A stretch of 64,000 bases of DNA from Centroberyx gerrardi (taxonomy: Eukaryota; Chordata; Actinopteri; Beryciformes; Berycidae), in the NCBI RefSeq assembly GCF_048128805.1, contig NC_136016.1:16636676-16700675 (forward strand), read 5' to 3'. The first letter of the stretch is position 1, and each line of letters opens with the position of its first letter. Below the pieces are notes generated by a model. That model did not search any database. It was given only the letters and a program-made list of their open reading frames with translations, and was not told the origin of the DNA. This document shows, one piece after another, positions 44,601-57,050 of the stretch. A program made the position numbers and the translations under genes.

Positions 44601-47600
44601 AAAGTGTTTTTGCTATGACTTGCGATCAAATCGTATGCTACTCATTGCTTGGCATAATACATTTCAACACAGTCACCTTAATTGAACCAGGTGTGTAAAA
44701 AGGTGTGCTGAAAGATGCAGGACATGGAGTGTAAGTAACTGGATCAGACACTTTCTAATCTCCAGTGAACAACAAGATTTGAACTACAGGAGTTAATACA
44801 TAAAGATTTCTCTCTGCATAGGCCTGCTGCACGCAATATAATGCCAGTTTACAGCATTACTTTCCCTTCTATCCTGCCTGACTCTAAATGCAGATTATCA
44901 AAATATACCAAAAAAAATGCAACTGGACCACCAGTTTGACACACTGAACCTGAAAGTAACCCGAGTCAACATTCAAAGTTGCCACAACTTATGATCACAT
45001 CTAGTCAGCACCAAGATGGCCAATGACACGTACCAGGTCCATGTCCATCTTGATAGGATTTTTAAAGACGGTCCAAACCACTGCTTCATTACATGTAGGG
45101 GTGGTGAGGGAGCCATTGTAGCGGTAGTATTCTGTGCGGTCCACATCACCAAGCAAGTCATCAATGGAAATCTCTTCAGTGACCTCAACTTTGCTGCCTA
45201 AATTAAACAAAAGAGGAAAATATGTAGTGGTGCATCTTTTTGGTGTCCAAACTCAGGTTTTTAAAGGCTATGCTACAGTAGAGTGTCCACTCACTGATGT
45301 TTTGAATGGCCGACAGGTAGGAGGTAAACTTTTTCCAATGATCCGAGTTTGACGTGGAACCTCCCTGCAGAAACAAAGGGTGAGCGATAAAAAAGGAACA
45401 CCAAGTTCTCAAGGGCTTACCATCACTATCCAACTGTTTGATAGCCCAGTGGATTGTGCTGCCGCTTAGTCAAAAACTAAAATGATAAAATAGATCCCGG
45501 TTTAGGGAAGCTTCACCATTTACCTCTTGACTTTCTGAACCTCCGCCATGTCCCTTGTGATCATCAGCAGCCTAGAAAATGGAGAAAATAGACCCCATGT
45601 ATCGTCAGAAGAATGCCATCTGGAATATTCTGGAAGCTTCACCTTTGTTCTACCAAGAAGTTTTCACTGAGCGTCCAACATCGGTGCATTTGCAGTAAAG
45701 GGAAAAGGAAAAAAAAAAAAAAAAAAAAAGTTCTCATTTTCCCCCAGCAAGCAGTAATATGCACTGTAAATATCCTCAATAAGCAAATTGGGTCTCATGC
45801 CTGAACATCTGGAGTTTGCTTTACATCAGCTCATGTTTGACCAGTGTCAAATGTTCATAGACGTACTGTGTTAATGCGGCATGTTTACATATCATGCCCA
45901 CATACTTGACAAAGTTTGAAAATACTGTAGTTCAGAATTTACAATAAAGCTTTGCCTCCCAAACTGAAACACTGATTTACTCTTTAGCCAATTTATCATT
46001 AGGCATCTCATTACCAGGCACAGTATTTATAAGATGCATACAATGGATGCAAAACGCAAAACAAAACTGAAGTGTAAGAAAGTCTTGATGCTTTGGGCAG
46101 GGTTTCTACTGAAGCTAAAGAGAACGATGGGCATTCGTCTTTACAACTGTTGACATTGACAATAAACCATTTACGTCAAACAACCTCTCTCTCATTTAGT
46201 AAACATAGCTGAGCTTTTTTCTACACAATACTGTATTTCCAGATGAACCCAATCTCTCTGTTCCCGTCATTGTAACCATAAGACACTGACTCATAACATA
46301 ACATTAGTCTTAACGCACTGAACTTTACCTCAATAAAGAATCCTAGCACCGCCAGTCCGGTTGGAGTCACTTTTGCCTCCGCCAGCGTTAAATCTTTCCT
46401 CATGTTCACAATGTGCATCTGAATAAAAACACAAACCAATGACATTGAAAACACAATCCGCAAAATATACTAGAAAATGACAGAACACCTTCAATGCAAC
46501 AACTCCATCCTCTACTTGGTATGTAGTGTTTTACCTCCATTGGGTACTTCTTTGAGTCCACAGCGTGCTCCGAGCCCTCAGAGCCGTCCGATGTGCTGCC
46601 CCAGTGGAAGTGGAACTGGAGGGTGGAGTAGACGTAACCCAGACCGCCGCCGGAGACCTCCACCATACCGTCCTTCAGCACAGCCTTCACTGGGAGGGAG
46701 TGAGAGCAGTGGGAGAAGTGTGAGTAGTGGGATATGAATGGCATGAGCGTAAATGGCAAAACATGGGAATTTCAAAGTGGATTCCGTCCTCTAGTTCTTT
46801 GCCTGTAATTTGGTCAAAATATGTATAGCCTGGACAGCAAAATCTTTTAAATTGACCCTATGCCACCTTTTGACTTAAGTATTGCCTTGTACCATGGTTG
46901 GGGTGGTTTTCTCAAACTATAAGTTAAAAGTAAAAAGTGTAAGTTAAGTAAAAGTATAAGTTAAGTCGTAAATTAAAGTCTTTGTTCAGTTAATCATGGC
47001 TTAAAATGGCTTTAGGAAATGGCTTTAATAAAAATGTTATGAAATTTGGTTAGCATTTCATAAAAATGCAGATGATTCCATTCATAAAAACACATTTTGT
47101 ATAGTGAAATTTTATTAATAACCCTTAATGTGCTTCATATTCATGCCAGCAATCATTTTCTAAGAGTAGGTGTCATTTTTGGAAAATCTCATTTTGGAGT
47201 TTACATTGTAGTGCCAAGACCATTAAACCAAAGTGAAACCTGCCCCATCAAAGGCTTAATTTAAGCCCTCTTTTAGGACCTGGGTAGTGCCAATCTTCCT
47301 TTAAGAAAATTAAAAAAAAAAAAAAGTGCTAAATCTAGGGCTGTTTGAAGATGTATATGCAAACAATGATTCAATTGAGCCAAAAGATATTAGTCCATCT
47401 AAGTCCTTGCTTAATTCATGTCCAGAAAGCAGTCCTTAATGTATGTAATAACAGTTGCAAACCTGAATGGCCTGTGTTGGTGATGTACTTCATGGCATGC
47501 TTGTCGTCAAACTTTGTGTAGGTGAAGTCATCGAGTCGTTGGTCCTCCACAACGTACTTCTTCTCTATGTTGATGGGTGACTGGCGCTCGCCACCACAAT

Positions 47601-47769
47601 GGGACTCAGGCAGAAGGTGCCAATGAGCAGGACTGTACGCTGAGGGCCGAAGGACAAGCGTACCGTGAATATCACTGACGTACTGAAAAATAAAATCCAA
47701 ATCCTGCTCTAACAGCATTATTAGTTTGCAGTTACATACCGCAGCGGTCATCATAGCACCATGCATGGC
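41698..47769 (-). CDS. Downstream carbonic anhydrase unit (domain 2) as a separate-gene alternative
   Basis: Exons 47740-47769, 47463-47639, 46535-46689, 46329-46418, 45524-45571, 45295-45364, 45034-45197 and 41698-41853 form one CA4-like domain with a GPI tail. As a stand-alone gene it would need a signal-peptide exon ending in phase 1 upstream of 47769. I found none between 47770 and 47960, and an exon farther right would lie within the other unit. The last intron is 3.2 kb (41854-45033), while the others are short. This unit carries an extra 48-nt exon (45524-45571; [12 protein letters not shown]) that the two sister units lack. Confidence 0.45.
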
Positions 47770-50700
47770 CTAAAGAATGGAAAAACAGTTGTATTTAACA
47801 TTTCAGTTCACAGTCATAATTTTTGTTGCCGATACTAGTGTCATGAACCCACTTGAAGATGGTGGAATTGCAGGGGAAGCATATACATGGCGTCCATTCA
47901 GAGCTTGCGGAGGCCGATAGACGTTGCTGAGCATGGTCTTCATTGGAAACCGTTTAGTCTGAGGAAAACAAACAAGAATTCTCCCAACTGGCCTACAATT
48001 GTGTTATAAGCAGGACCATTATATTGTCAGTTCTGAAGTTGTAAATGACAGCAAGTATTGGACAGCATTTTCCAGCAGCATATAAATTCAATTTGGGCCA
48101 ATATTTAATGAGTTGCCTGTTTAAACTCTACTGTATATTGGAAGTGCTTTAAAAACCGCATAAACTGGAAAACAATTAAAAGTGGTTAAAAATAAAAGAT
48201 TGAAAGTGGGCCAAAAACAAACAGCATAAAAGTCAGAACATTTCAAGAACTGAATAGTACTGAATTAACTAGCCTCAGGCAGGGTGTTCCCAAACCTAGA
48301 AGTCCTGATGGCAAACCAACAATCACCTTTAGTAATGATCTAGACAGCAAAACAGTCAGAAGGGCCGTGCCAGAGGATGTCAGGCTGGAAAGTCTAATGG
48401 CTAAGATGATTTGTCACTCAGCCAGAAATATAAGACCTCACACAAAAATGTAGACAAGTCGGGTTTTTAAGTGTAATAAATTGTACTCTAAAGACATTCA
48501 TAAAAAAAAAGTGAGAAAGCCAAAAGGACCATCTTTCATTGTTCTGAAGACTGGCTTGCTTGAGGCAAACTGTTGTGCAACCGTTGAGCCACCTGACTGG
48601 GGCAGGAGGGAACAGACCACATGCACACCTGACACCTGCGTCTACAGTATTTCACCTCCCGATCTGTCAAATGCAGGTGGCTGTCAGTCACTTAGATAAG
48701 ATGGAGAGGCAGATTACATACGCATGCCATTCAGTGACGTACAGATTGAAAAACAGATACTGTTGCTAAAGTCTTATACTCACAACAAGCTAGACAGAAG
48801 GACCTACTGAAACTGCAATATAAAAATTTAAATAACCACAAAAAAGGATTATTATTTCTTTTATTTCTATTTTTATTTCCATTACCACTATTATTAGGCT
48901 CCATGTAATTCTCATGTAATTTTAATTCCAGGGAGGATTTTCAGCCAGTTGTGCCCGTTTAATTGCCTTGAAGATCAAAACAAAAGGAGGTCCGCAGTCT
49001 GTATGTGAATCCTTCATAGTGTGGTCCTTCAAGCTACTAGTGTGCAAACCACATATTTGTGACGGCATCATTTGAATCAGTACATGCAGCCACCACATGT
49101 TTGTGGTATACTGTATATGCTGTATGTAAACCAGAGTGAGTTGGCAAACTCAGCATCAAGGGTGTGTCAAGGTTTACAGGGAAGGCAGGAGAGATAAAGT
49201 CATGACCAGACAGTAAGGCGACAGGAACTACCGATACTGTTGGAGGCCGTGGCCTTTTTCCATCTGTATTCTCGTGTTACCTTTGTGGATGTTTCCGTAT
49301 TACAAAAAAAAAAAAAAAAATTAAGTAATAAAAAACAATATAAATAAAATACTGTTCTCTGTTCAGTCAAAGATAAAGATAGTAGCCTTTGTGTTTGCCT
49401 CCTGCGTCTCCAGATCAGGTTTCACTGCTGTGTTGGCAAGCATTCAAATTCTGGCTTGTGCTATTGTCACTACTGCAACTGATACAACTATGATCAGGAA
49501 AAAAAAGACAATGCCTAAAAAGGGAAAGAGGGATTCCAGCCAAGGTTAGAGTCAATTGAAATGTAATTTCTGTAGCAATTTCTCTAGTTTTTCACCATGG
49601 TCGAAAACATCTGTGGCCAAATCAAAGGCTCAATGGCATAATGTTTATTAGATTGCGCATGAATCACATTAAATTGAGCTATCGACTGTCAGGTTTCATC
49701 ACCTGAGTGTGTTGTGGTGTTTACTGTACATTTATATTGTAAATCCTGTCTGTAAACCAAATTTCCCTTAAGGACAGTAATGTTTGAATGTCTCACACAG
49801 TCAGATAAGTTCATATTGTTAAGATCATTCAACTGTGACCCGTTTCACAGCTTTTCCTCTCTGCAGAGGGGCGTGTTTACTAAACACAGCCTTTCCCTTC
49901 TCCTGGAAAAGAAAGGTTTCTCTGTTCCTTTTAAAGTGTGACATCTTACCAGGTCTTTGCTGACTTTGATTGGCTCTTGAAAGACTGTCCAAACCACTGC
50001 TTCGTTGCAGGTGGGGGTGGTCAAGGAACCCATGTACCGATAGAATTTTGTGAGGTCTACATCTCCAATCAGGTCGTCAATAGAAATGCTGTGGCTTATA
50101 TTAACCATAGAGTCTACGAAAAGATAGAGGAAACACAAATAAGACAATATTTAAATTATCAGTGAAGTTAAATGGATTTAAATACATTAAAATAACCATA
50201 AGGTCCCAGGTTTGATCCCAGAAACATTATCATAAAGGAGCAGCATGGGCTAAGCCCTAGCCTGTACCACAAACCGTCGGCAGAAACTCCATTTCTGCAG
50301 TGAGTCAATGAATGTGTCCCTGGGCAACTATAGATGTGCCAACAGACAACAATGCAAGTTCAAAAACAAATGCCTTTAACCACCCACAGACTGGCAAGAC
50401 CTACAACATCCAAGGGAATGATTTCTGTAACACAAGTGCGCATGTGGATTGGCAGGTTTCACTGTAAACAACCTGAGCACAGGAGTGCCATTAGAAATCA
50501 CGACAAGTCCCTGTGGCAGTGAACTTCATACAGGCACAACACAATGCGTCCTCACTCAAATATCTAGGTATTGAACAATTTAAGTGGGGGGTGACATCAA
50601 TATCCTACTATTGAGACTTTGGGATTTATGCAGTGGACACATTGGCATTTAAGGGATTTAATGAGGACTGACATTTGACTTTAGTTATAATATTTTTAGG

Positions 50701-53212
50701 CTTTAGTTTTCATTCAACCTTATTTAGTTCTCAAAAAACACATTGAGGTCTGGAACACAAGAAAAAAAGGAAAGTGGAGAAGTAAATGAATAGGGAATAC
50801 ATAAGGAATCCGATTAGAGTGAAGATCAAGGCCTAAAATGATCCAGATTTAACAAGGATACCAATTAATATCAGATAATCCTTCCTATTGAAAAGTGACT
50901 TAAATGTCAATGGCTGTCAATTACTTTTATTTCAATTTCATTTATTGTACAGTTTGTGTTAGCACCCAGCATGATACCTGTGGATATTTAGTGACACCAG
51001 TTTTTTTATTTTCTCATCTGATGAAGAGTGCTAAGCTTGAAAAATCAATAAATGTATACACCTTGGGAGCAGCTCATCGTAATGTACGCAACAACATGCA
51101 TGAAGTCTTAAGCGATGTCCCCCTTTAATGACATTACTGAGAAAGTGAAACAAAAAGGACCAACCTTTAGCTGAGAGGTTCATCAGATAAGATGTGAAGT
51201 TATCCCACGTTTCTGATGTAGCTCCGTCTTCTGTTGCCTTCAGGGAAGAGACAATGACTATTAGTAAAAAGTTTCATCATGGGCAAAATACTGTCCTACA
51301 TGTTCCTGAACTCACGTTATTCCTGATGTCTGGGGCAGTTCAATATTTGAGAGGGTTGTCAAGGTGTAAAATCTAGACTCGTATTACTAGGCTGTCCAAG
51401 TCAATTAAATGTCTGCAAAATTACAGCTTTACCATCACTGGATAGACAGATGAAATTTGGCTTTGGTATCTTCTTATATTTTTAGTGACCTTTCCCCTAA
51501 ATCATTTTCTTTTCAAAGCTTATACCATTGATAAGACCTTTCTTTGGAAACGATTTAGAAGTGTGCGACATACATTTATGAAAAACCCCAGAACAGCAAT
51601 TCCCTCTGGATCCGCCTTGGCCTGCTCCACGGTAAGACCCTTCTTCAGACTGACTATGTGCATCTACAGGAAATGGAATAATTTGGAAAAACAGATGGAA
51701 AAACATGGCACAAAACTTAACAAAAAACACAGGTTTAGCATAATGTTGACACTACCTCCATGGGATATCTGTGTCCATCAATCATGTGCTCCGAGCCCGG
51801 GTGGTGGTCTGTATCCCCCCAGTGGAAGTGAAACTGAAGTGAAGAATACGTTCCATTGAGTCCGCCTCCTTTCACTTCAACCTCATTTTCCTCCAATATG
51901 CATTTCACTGGCACCGAGGGAAAAATAGAGAAGAGCGTTTAATAACTACCTAGTTACAGTTGAAGATTACTTAAACATGTCTTTATCATGTGAATTGCTT
52001 TGGGATTGCTTGAGTCATGCTACTGTACATATTAGCATTACAGTTCGTCCTGTCTTTGGCGCACTGACAGTATGTATAGCATATGTAAATACAGCCTGTC
52101 ACTTCACAGGCACCTCAGGCTAAGAAAAAACAATAAGGGCAACTGGAGTCTCAGCTGGCGTACCTGTATGTCCGTTGTTTGTGAGAGACTTGAGGGCATG
52201 CTGAGAGGAGAAGTTGACGAGGGTAAAGTTATGGAGTTTGTCGTCAGTCACAGCGTGGCTGGTGATGATATTGATAGGAGACTGCTTCTTCCCCCCGCAG
52301 AAAGCACCGGAGATGCTGCTCCAGTGGGTCGGGGTGTGCTCTATCAAGAGTTAGGGGTGCTCTTAATACCATAGGCCAATGCAAACTGTTGAAATTTTGG
52401 CCCAAATCGTCCAAAAAGTCAGTGGTTCTCAATCCTGGTCCTCGGGACACAGAGTACAGCTGCTTTTCTATCCTACTTAGTGGTTAAACGAAGCCTAGTG
52501 CAAGTTCAGTCAGGAAGACCACTTAGTTCACAAATCTGTCCCCTCTAGCCTTCTACTACTTCTTCCCACCTCAGAGGTTAAGGCTGCGTCTCTTTAGATC
52601 TACTTCATCCACAAATTATCACTCTGCCCTTTCATTTGCTAAATATGATCTTCTCCCCATAATTGGGAAATAGCTTCAGATGGATCAATGTTTTGATTCA
52701 TAAACCTACTCTCTCCTGATTTAATCGTTTTCACCTGCCGTCCGAGGTGTAAATCAGTCTGTGATTAGATATCTAGAGTGAAAACTCAACAAGGCTCTGG
52801 GTCCTGAGCACTTGGATTGAGAACCTCTGCATTAAGTCAAGAAATCTGCCCTTACTTACCACAGCCAGTATAGCACCAATCACTGCCGTCTGAAAGAAAT
52901 ACAGCGACATACTGTGAATACTGCAGGAGCCGAGTTGAACAAAAAGCATCGCGGACATCTATTACTGTCACTTGAAAAAAATATATATATGTAGTATTCC
53001 ACATTATGCAGTGGGAAACACAGCATCCCTCAGGATCCTGTAATCCATACACTGGAGAAGTTACATTTGTGATTAGTACAGAACAAGGCAAAAACTTCTG
53101 GAGCTGACCAACACCCCAATTTAATTTTAGTAGAAACTGATGTACTGTACTCACCAGATGCTCCAACTAAAGCTCCCCAACACAGGCACAGCAGAAGAGT
53201 GGAGAGATGCAT
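41698..53212 (-). CDS. Tandem two-domain carbonic anhydrase 4-like protein, GPI-anchored
   Basis: Two complete alpha-carbonic anhydrase units join into one 579-aa frame. Exons, right to left: 53155-53212, 52860-52889, 52164-52340, 51756-51907, 51574-51663, 51165-51237, 49950-50113, 47853-47958 (linker), 47740-47769, 47463-47639, 46535-46689, 46329-46418, 45524-45571, 45295-45364, 45034-45197, 41698-41853. Signal peptide: residues 1-19. Domain 1: zinc ligands His115, His117, His141; Thr225; shuttle His87. Domain 2: His379, His381, His406; Thr505; shuttle His351. Both keep CA4 cysteines (WCYTGC, FCGG, PTC; WCYDDRC, HCGG, PTC). The linker (about 249-283) resembles the last exon of unit 2 but stops where the GPI signal would begin. 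The C-terminus ([21 protein letters not shown]) is a GPI signal. Phases agree at every junction. The joining intron (47770-47852) is only 83 bp. No separate signal exon was seen for unit 2. The alternative is two genes. Confidence 0.65.
42847..43826. mobile_element. Two halves of a split MITE
   Basis: AGCAGGGATGGGCGAGCACGTGCCATGG at 42847 resembles the left end of the element at 44172. TTGGAATGGAAACCTGCGGACTC...GCACATGGCTGCCCTTCCCTG ending near 43822 resembles its right end. The 0.8 kb between them is unrelated sequence. They may be one disrupted copy or two solo ends. Confidence 0.4.
44172..44349. mobile_element. Compact inverted-repeat MITE
   Basis: Arms of about 60 bp are inverted copies: CAGGGAAAGGCCATCATGTG...GCAGGTTTTCATTCCAAC on the left, and GTTGGAATGAAAACCTGCAG...GGTTGCCTGTCCCTG on the right. 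It is about 178 bp, non-coding, and lies in the last intron of the carbonic anhydrase gene. Such snap-back elements are abundant in fish. Confidence 0.7.
45710..45730. repeat. Poly(A) run
   Basis: An A homopolymer in a carbonic anhydrase intron, of no evident function. Confidence 0.8.
47803..53212 (-). CDS. Alternative single-domain form: upstream carbonic anhydrase unit read through to its own stop
   Basis: If the 83-bp intron at 47770-47852 is retained, the linker exon continues in frame to TGA at 47803-47805. The product would be one catalytic domain ending [18 protein letters not shown]. That tail is short and carries Lys and Thr, so it is a poor GPI signal compared with unit 2. The product would then be secreted and soluble. 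It uses the same first eight exons as the two-domain model and keeps all catalytic residues. This is also the model to adopt if the locus proves to be two separate genes. Confidence 0.5.
52420..52829. mobile_element. hAT-type MITE in intron 2 of the two-domain carbonic anhydrase
   Basis: The left end CAGTGGTTCTCAATCCTGG and the right end CTTGGATTGAGAACCTCTG are near-perfect inverted repeats. CAGNGGTTCTCAA ends are typical of hAT-derived non-autonomous elements. The interior is non-coding. Confidence 0.7.
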
Positions 53213-54519
53213 CTTCAGAAGAAAAAAAAAAGGAAACCACTTATCAATTAAGAGTCCCTGAATTGGAAATTATTCAACGCAATTAATAAATTTTGCAAAA
53301 CCAATTTCACAGCTTCTGTTTCACATCTGACTGAAGTAATAAAGCACTGGGACAGAAGAAATGGCTGTACACTCAAGATAAATATGAGGCAAAGTACAGA
53401 TTGTTGATTCTATTAGTGTACCAGCCCCAATGGAGTCTGGTTGGAATAGCATTTGGAGAATGCTAATATGACCCTGTATACCCTTAGGAATAGTGGTGGG
53501 AAGGCAATAATTTTTGGCTTTTGCACTTGGACATCACGTCATCCACATATTTCACAAATGGCAAAATGCGTTACAGAGTCCATCCTAGAACTGAGACCCC
53601 ATTTAACTGCACTGAGACACGAAAGGCCGTATTCAGGTCTAGAGTATCAGAAAGGGAGCCATCAAGAGACTAGATGTTGACAGGTCGCAACTTTCATAAT
53701 TATTGCATGTAATGTGCAAGCCGTTGACCGCAGGTTACTTGATTTGGTCAAATTATACTGAGCTAAAGGACAGTGAACATTTTAACATGTCATTAAAAAA
53801 GTCAATCATAGTGGAAGGTGTCCTTTTGCCTCATCTTTTGATAAAAAAATGCAAAAAATTAGGGAAAAACAGTACACTTGCCACTGACTGAATGCATCAA
53901 CAGTCTGTTAAAATGTCCACAAGCAGAAATGCTTATGTATAAAAAAAAAAAAAAAGGCATCTTACCTTACTATCCAGGCTTCACCTTCCTATGGCTTAAA
54001 AAGAAAGGTTGGTACGTTAGTATGGAGGTGTCACATTAAAGCTAGTGTCCAATTCTAAGTAAAGTCCCACAGTGAAGAGAAGCTTAAGGTGGCAAAGACG
54101 TGTCTCAATATGGTTAAAGTCAGGGATATAGGGAGGAACAAGCAATGGGAGGGGGCCCACTGTGTATACAACATTCAACCAGTATAGGGTAGACAGCTAC
54201 ACTACACCTAGCATGACTACAGGCCACACTTTTGGTACCTGTAATCAAAATACAGGTGGTTCCAATGATCTGATGAAGTCCAAGATGTACAGCACTGGCT
54301 CAATATATCTAGGATGATTTGTTGAAGCAAAATGAGCTTCGAGCTGCAGATTTTTTTCACATTGGGGATTACGCAGGGCTTAAAGCTTACATGGCAATTG
54401 TAGGAATGTGACTATCAACTGTGGTAATAGCAGATATCCAGGCACAGTGCCAACTCAGGAAATATCATTAAAAATCCTCAAAGTTGATGAATCCTGGGTG
54501 TCATGTTTAGGGCCATTAT

Positions 54520-54850
54520 AATATATTTATATAGCCCTTCATCACAAGCATATCTCAATATGACTTTACAGCGAATGAGCCAACCTAAATTTAACTAATC
54601 AACAGTCAATCACAAAAGACGAACATTTAATACACAGCGTATCTGATAGTTATTTTGTTTGGTTTACATCCTATTTTTCAGTTTCTTCAATAAACGTAAA
54701 TAAACTGGCATTAACAGTTCAGTTTACAATTTAGAGCAGCTGGCTTGTCATTAACATATGAGAAAGATGAGGGGCCCCAGGATTGATCCCTGTGGTAGCT
54801 CACATCTTATTCCACTGCTCTCCGATGATACATTAAAATTAGAGATAGTT
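54520..54850. repeat. Dispersed fish repeat
   Basis: ATTTATATAGCCCTTCATCAC at one end and GAGGGGCCCCAGGATTGATCCC near the other match phrases of a common dispersed fish repeat. It is decayed and non-coding. Confidence 0.4.
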
Positions 54851-56899
54851 TAGACATGCGACTGAAGGACGGGGATTATAGACTGGAGCTCCATGTTTTT
54901 GGCAAAGGAGGGAGGGGTGGAAATGTCTTATTGCCTCTGTTTATTGTCATTGTTGACGTGTTTACACATACATCAGTCGTAACACCTACACAACAGGTTC
55001 TCTGCCCTTCACCGCGTCTACCCCCCAAACCCACAACACCACACCTCATTACTCTAATCCAGTTCTGTCTGTGTTTATCCTCAGAAACCACACAGCCCTC
55101 ACCAGTAACAAACAGGAAGACACACACGTGACTTGGCATAATGACACCATATGATTACATAATTCATTAAGTTCATTACACAAAGACTAGTCTCCTTGGA
55201 ATTTTGAAAGAAACTGATTTCCACTTAAACTACGTGGAATATTAGGCTACTCTGGAAAATTTAGGCAAGATCTCAATTTTATGTTTCCAGTTGTTAGAGC
55301 CAAGATAAAAGGATACTGCAAAACATATATTTTATTATTCTATAGGTTTAATATAGATGAATGATTGTCTATTCTTGCAACCATAGGACTGTAGGAGAGT
55401 CATCCCCATTCAAAACTGATAGAGATACTCTTACATGATAGTTGTTCACCAAATTCGGTGTAACACCGGGATGGTGGGATTCGGAGAGGCGGCCATTTTT
55501 CTGTGTACCATGGCCTAGCTTCAGTATAAACCATAGGTATAAACAGATTGCTGAGGCGAGAGAGACTGGCGCGGTATTTTCAATAGCCTACTAATAACAT
55601 TCCCTTGAATTGTTAACATTTCTGTTGTGATCAACACAAAGACAACGTCGATCAACTTTGTAACCCCTGGGCAGGATGACTTTTTAGTGGAGAAGAACTG
55701 CTTTGGCAACATTTCAAGCATTGCAGCTGAATGAAGTTGTCACTCATGCCGCCACTAGGTGTAACATTAGGCCTTAAGTCTTTTACAACTTGCTGCTTAA
55801 TATGTCAAAAGATTTGAAATCAGTAGGCTACACAGTGAGCATAGCTAAGTGGTTATAGTTGGGTTCAGTTTCAGCCGATGTCCGTTAAAGTTATCGATGG
55901 GCAACTTTTCTACTCCACTAAAATTAGGCTAAACTACATTAGTTTATAGCATTTAAGGGATTATACTAAGTTAAAAAGGTAGCCTACCCGTTTGATGATG
56001 CTTAACAGCTAGGTTTGCTAATATGCAGATGTTGACTAGGAGAGCTAGCGAGACAAGTATGTTACTTTAACCTAGTCCAAAACGTCAACTGTCAGTTGAG
56101 TTTTGACAGTTGGCTAAACACTGCTGACAGAGTCAATGTTCAGAGGTCTTTTATTCTCATAGGTTACCAGGGTTTGGGTCATGAATGAATTTAAATTCAA
56201 CTGAGGAACTGGAAAAAACCTACAGGAAACAGAATTGGAATTGAAATTTCAGGACGTTGAATTTAATTCATTTTTCCTACCACATATGTTATCAATTGAG
56301 CCTACGGAATGAACAAATGAAAGAGTTGAGAATTGATCCTGGATAACATGTAGGCCTAATCATAATACACACATGATTGAATGTGGATCATTTCTGTGGA
56401 TGGTTTTCTTTGATCTTGCGAGCTCATAACTGAAAAAAAAAAAAAAAGCTGTTGGGAATTTAAGCCCCCCCACCCCCCATTTAAGACTAATAACAATCTT
56501 AGCATGAAATGTATTATATGTATTTATTATTTAGGCTATTTAGATGGATTATGTTTTTCCTTTCCTCTTAGGTTTTTGAAATAAGTGAAGTGTGACTTGA
56601 TGAATTAGCTTCTGCATTTAAAAAAAAAAAAAAAAGTCAAATGGTATCACAAGACAGCAAGTGGCTGACTTAGCCAATAATAGAAAACTGTAAACTTAGA
56701 CATGTTGCATTGAAATCCAATAGTAGGCTGCATTACCATTGTTATTATGATATTAAATACAATCACGATATCAAGCACGATGCCCTGACTGACTGTCTGT
56801 GTTGATCATACACAGACAGCTCGGTACAGGAGGTTTTTTGCAGAGTCACTGACAGCAACAGGACTTCTGTTTTTCTTCGACACAGAAAAGGGAGCTCAC

Positions 56900-57050
56900 C
56901 TGAAAACACGTCTTGCTGCCTCACTCAGCAAGCAGGACCGGTCTGGAGAGCTCAAACACTGACAATTATCAGCGTCCCTCCAACCTGACTGTCCAGCTGA
57001 ACCTCATTGTTCATTAGTTCCTGATTGGCTGGGCAATTAACTTCATTTTC
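56900..57050 (-). promoter_or_regulatory. Candidate leader exon and promoter for the two-domain carbonic anhydrase
   Basis: On the minus strand TTTTCAG|GTGAGC is a consensus donor ending at 56900. A CCAATCAGG box occurs upstream on the same strand, near 57020-57030. The nearest downstream minus-strand gene is the carbonic anhydrase at 53212. The right limit is approximate. Confidence 0.3.

Noticed and set aside
52852-53166. Minus-strand open frame overlapping exon 2 of the two-domain carbonic anhydrase
   Set aside because: Most of it is intron. Only the 30-nt part at 52860-52889 (GSDWCYTGC) fits the family and has splice borders.
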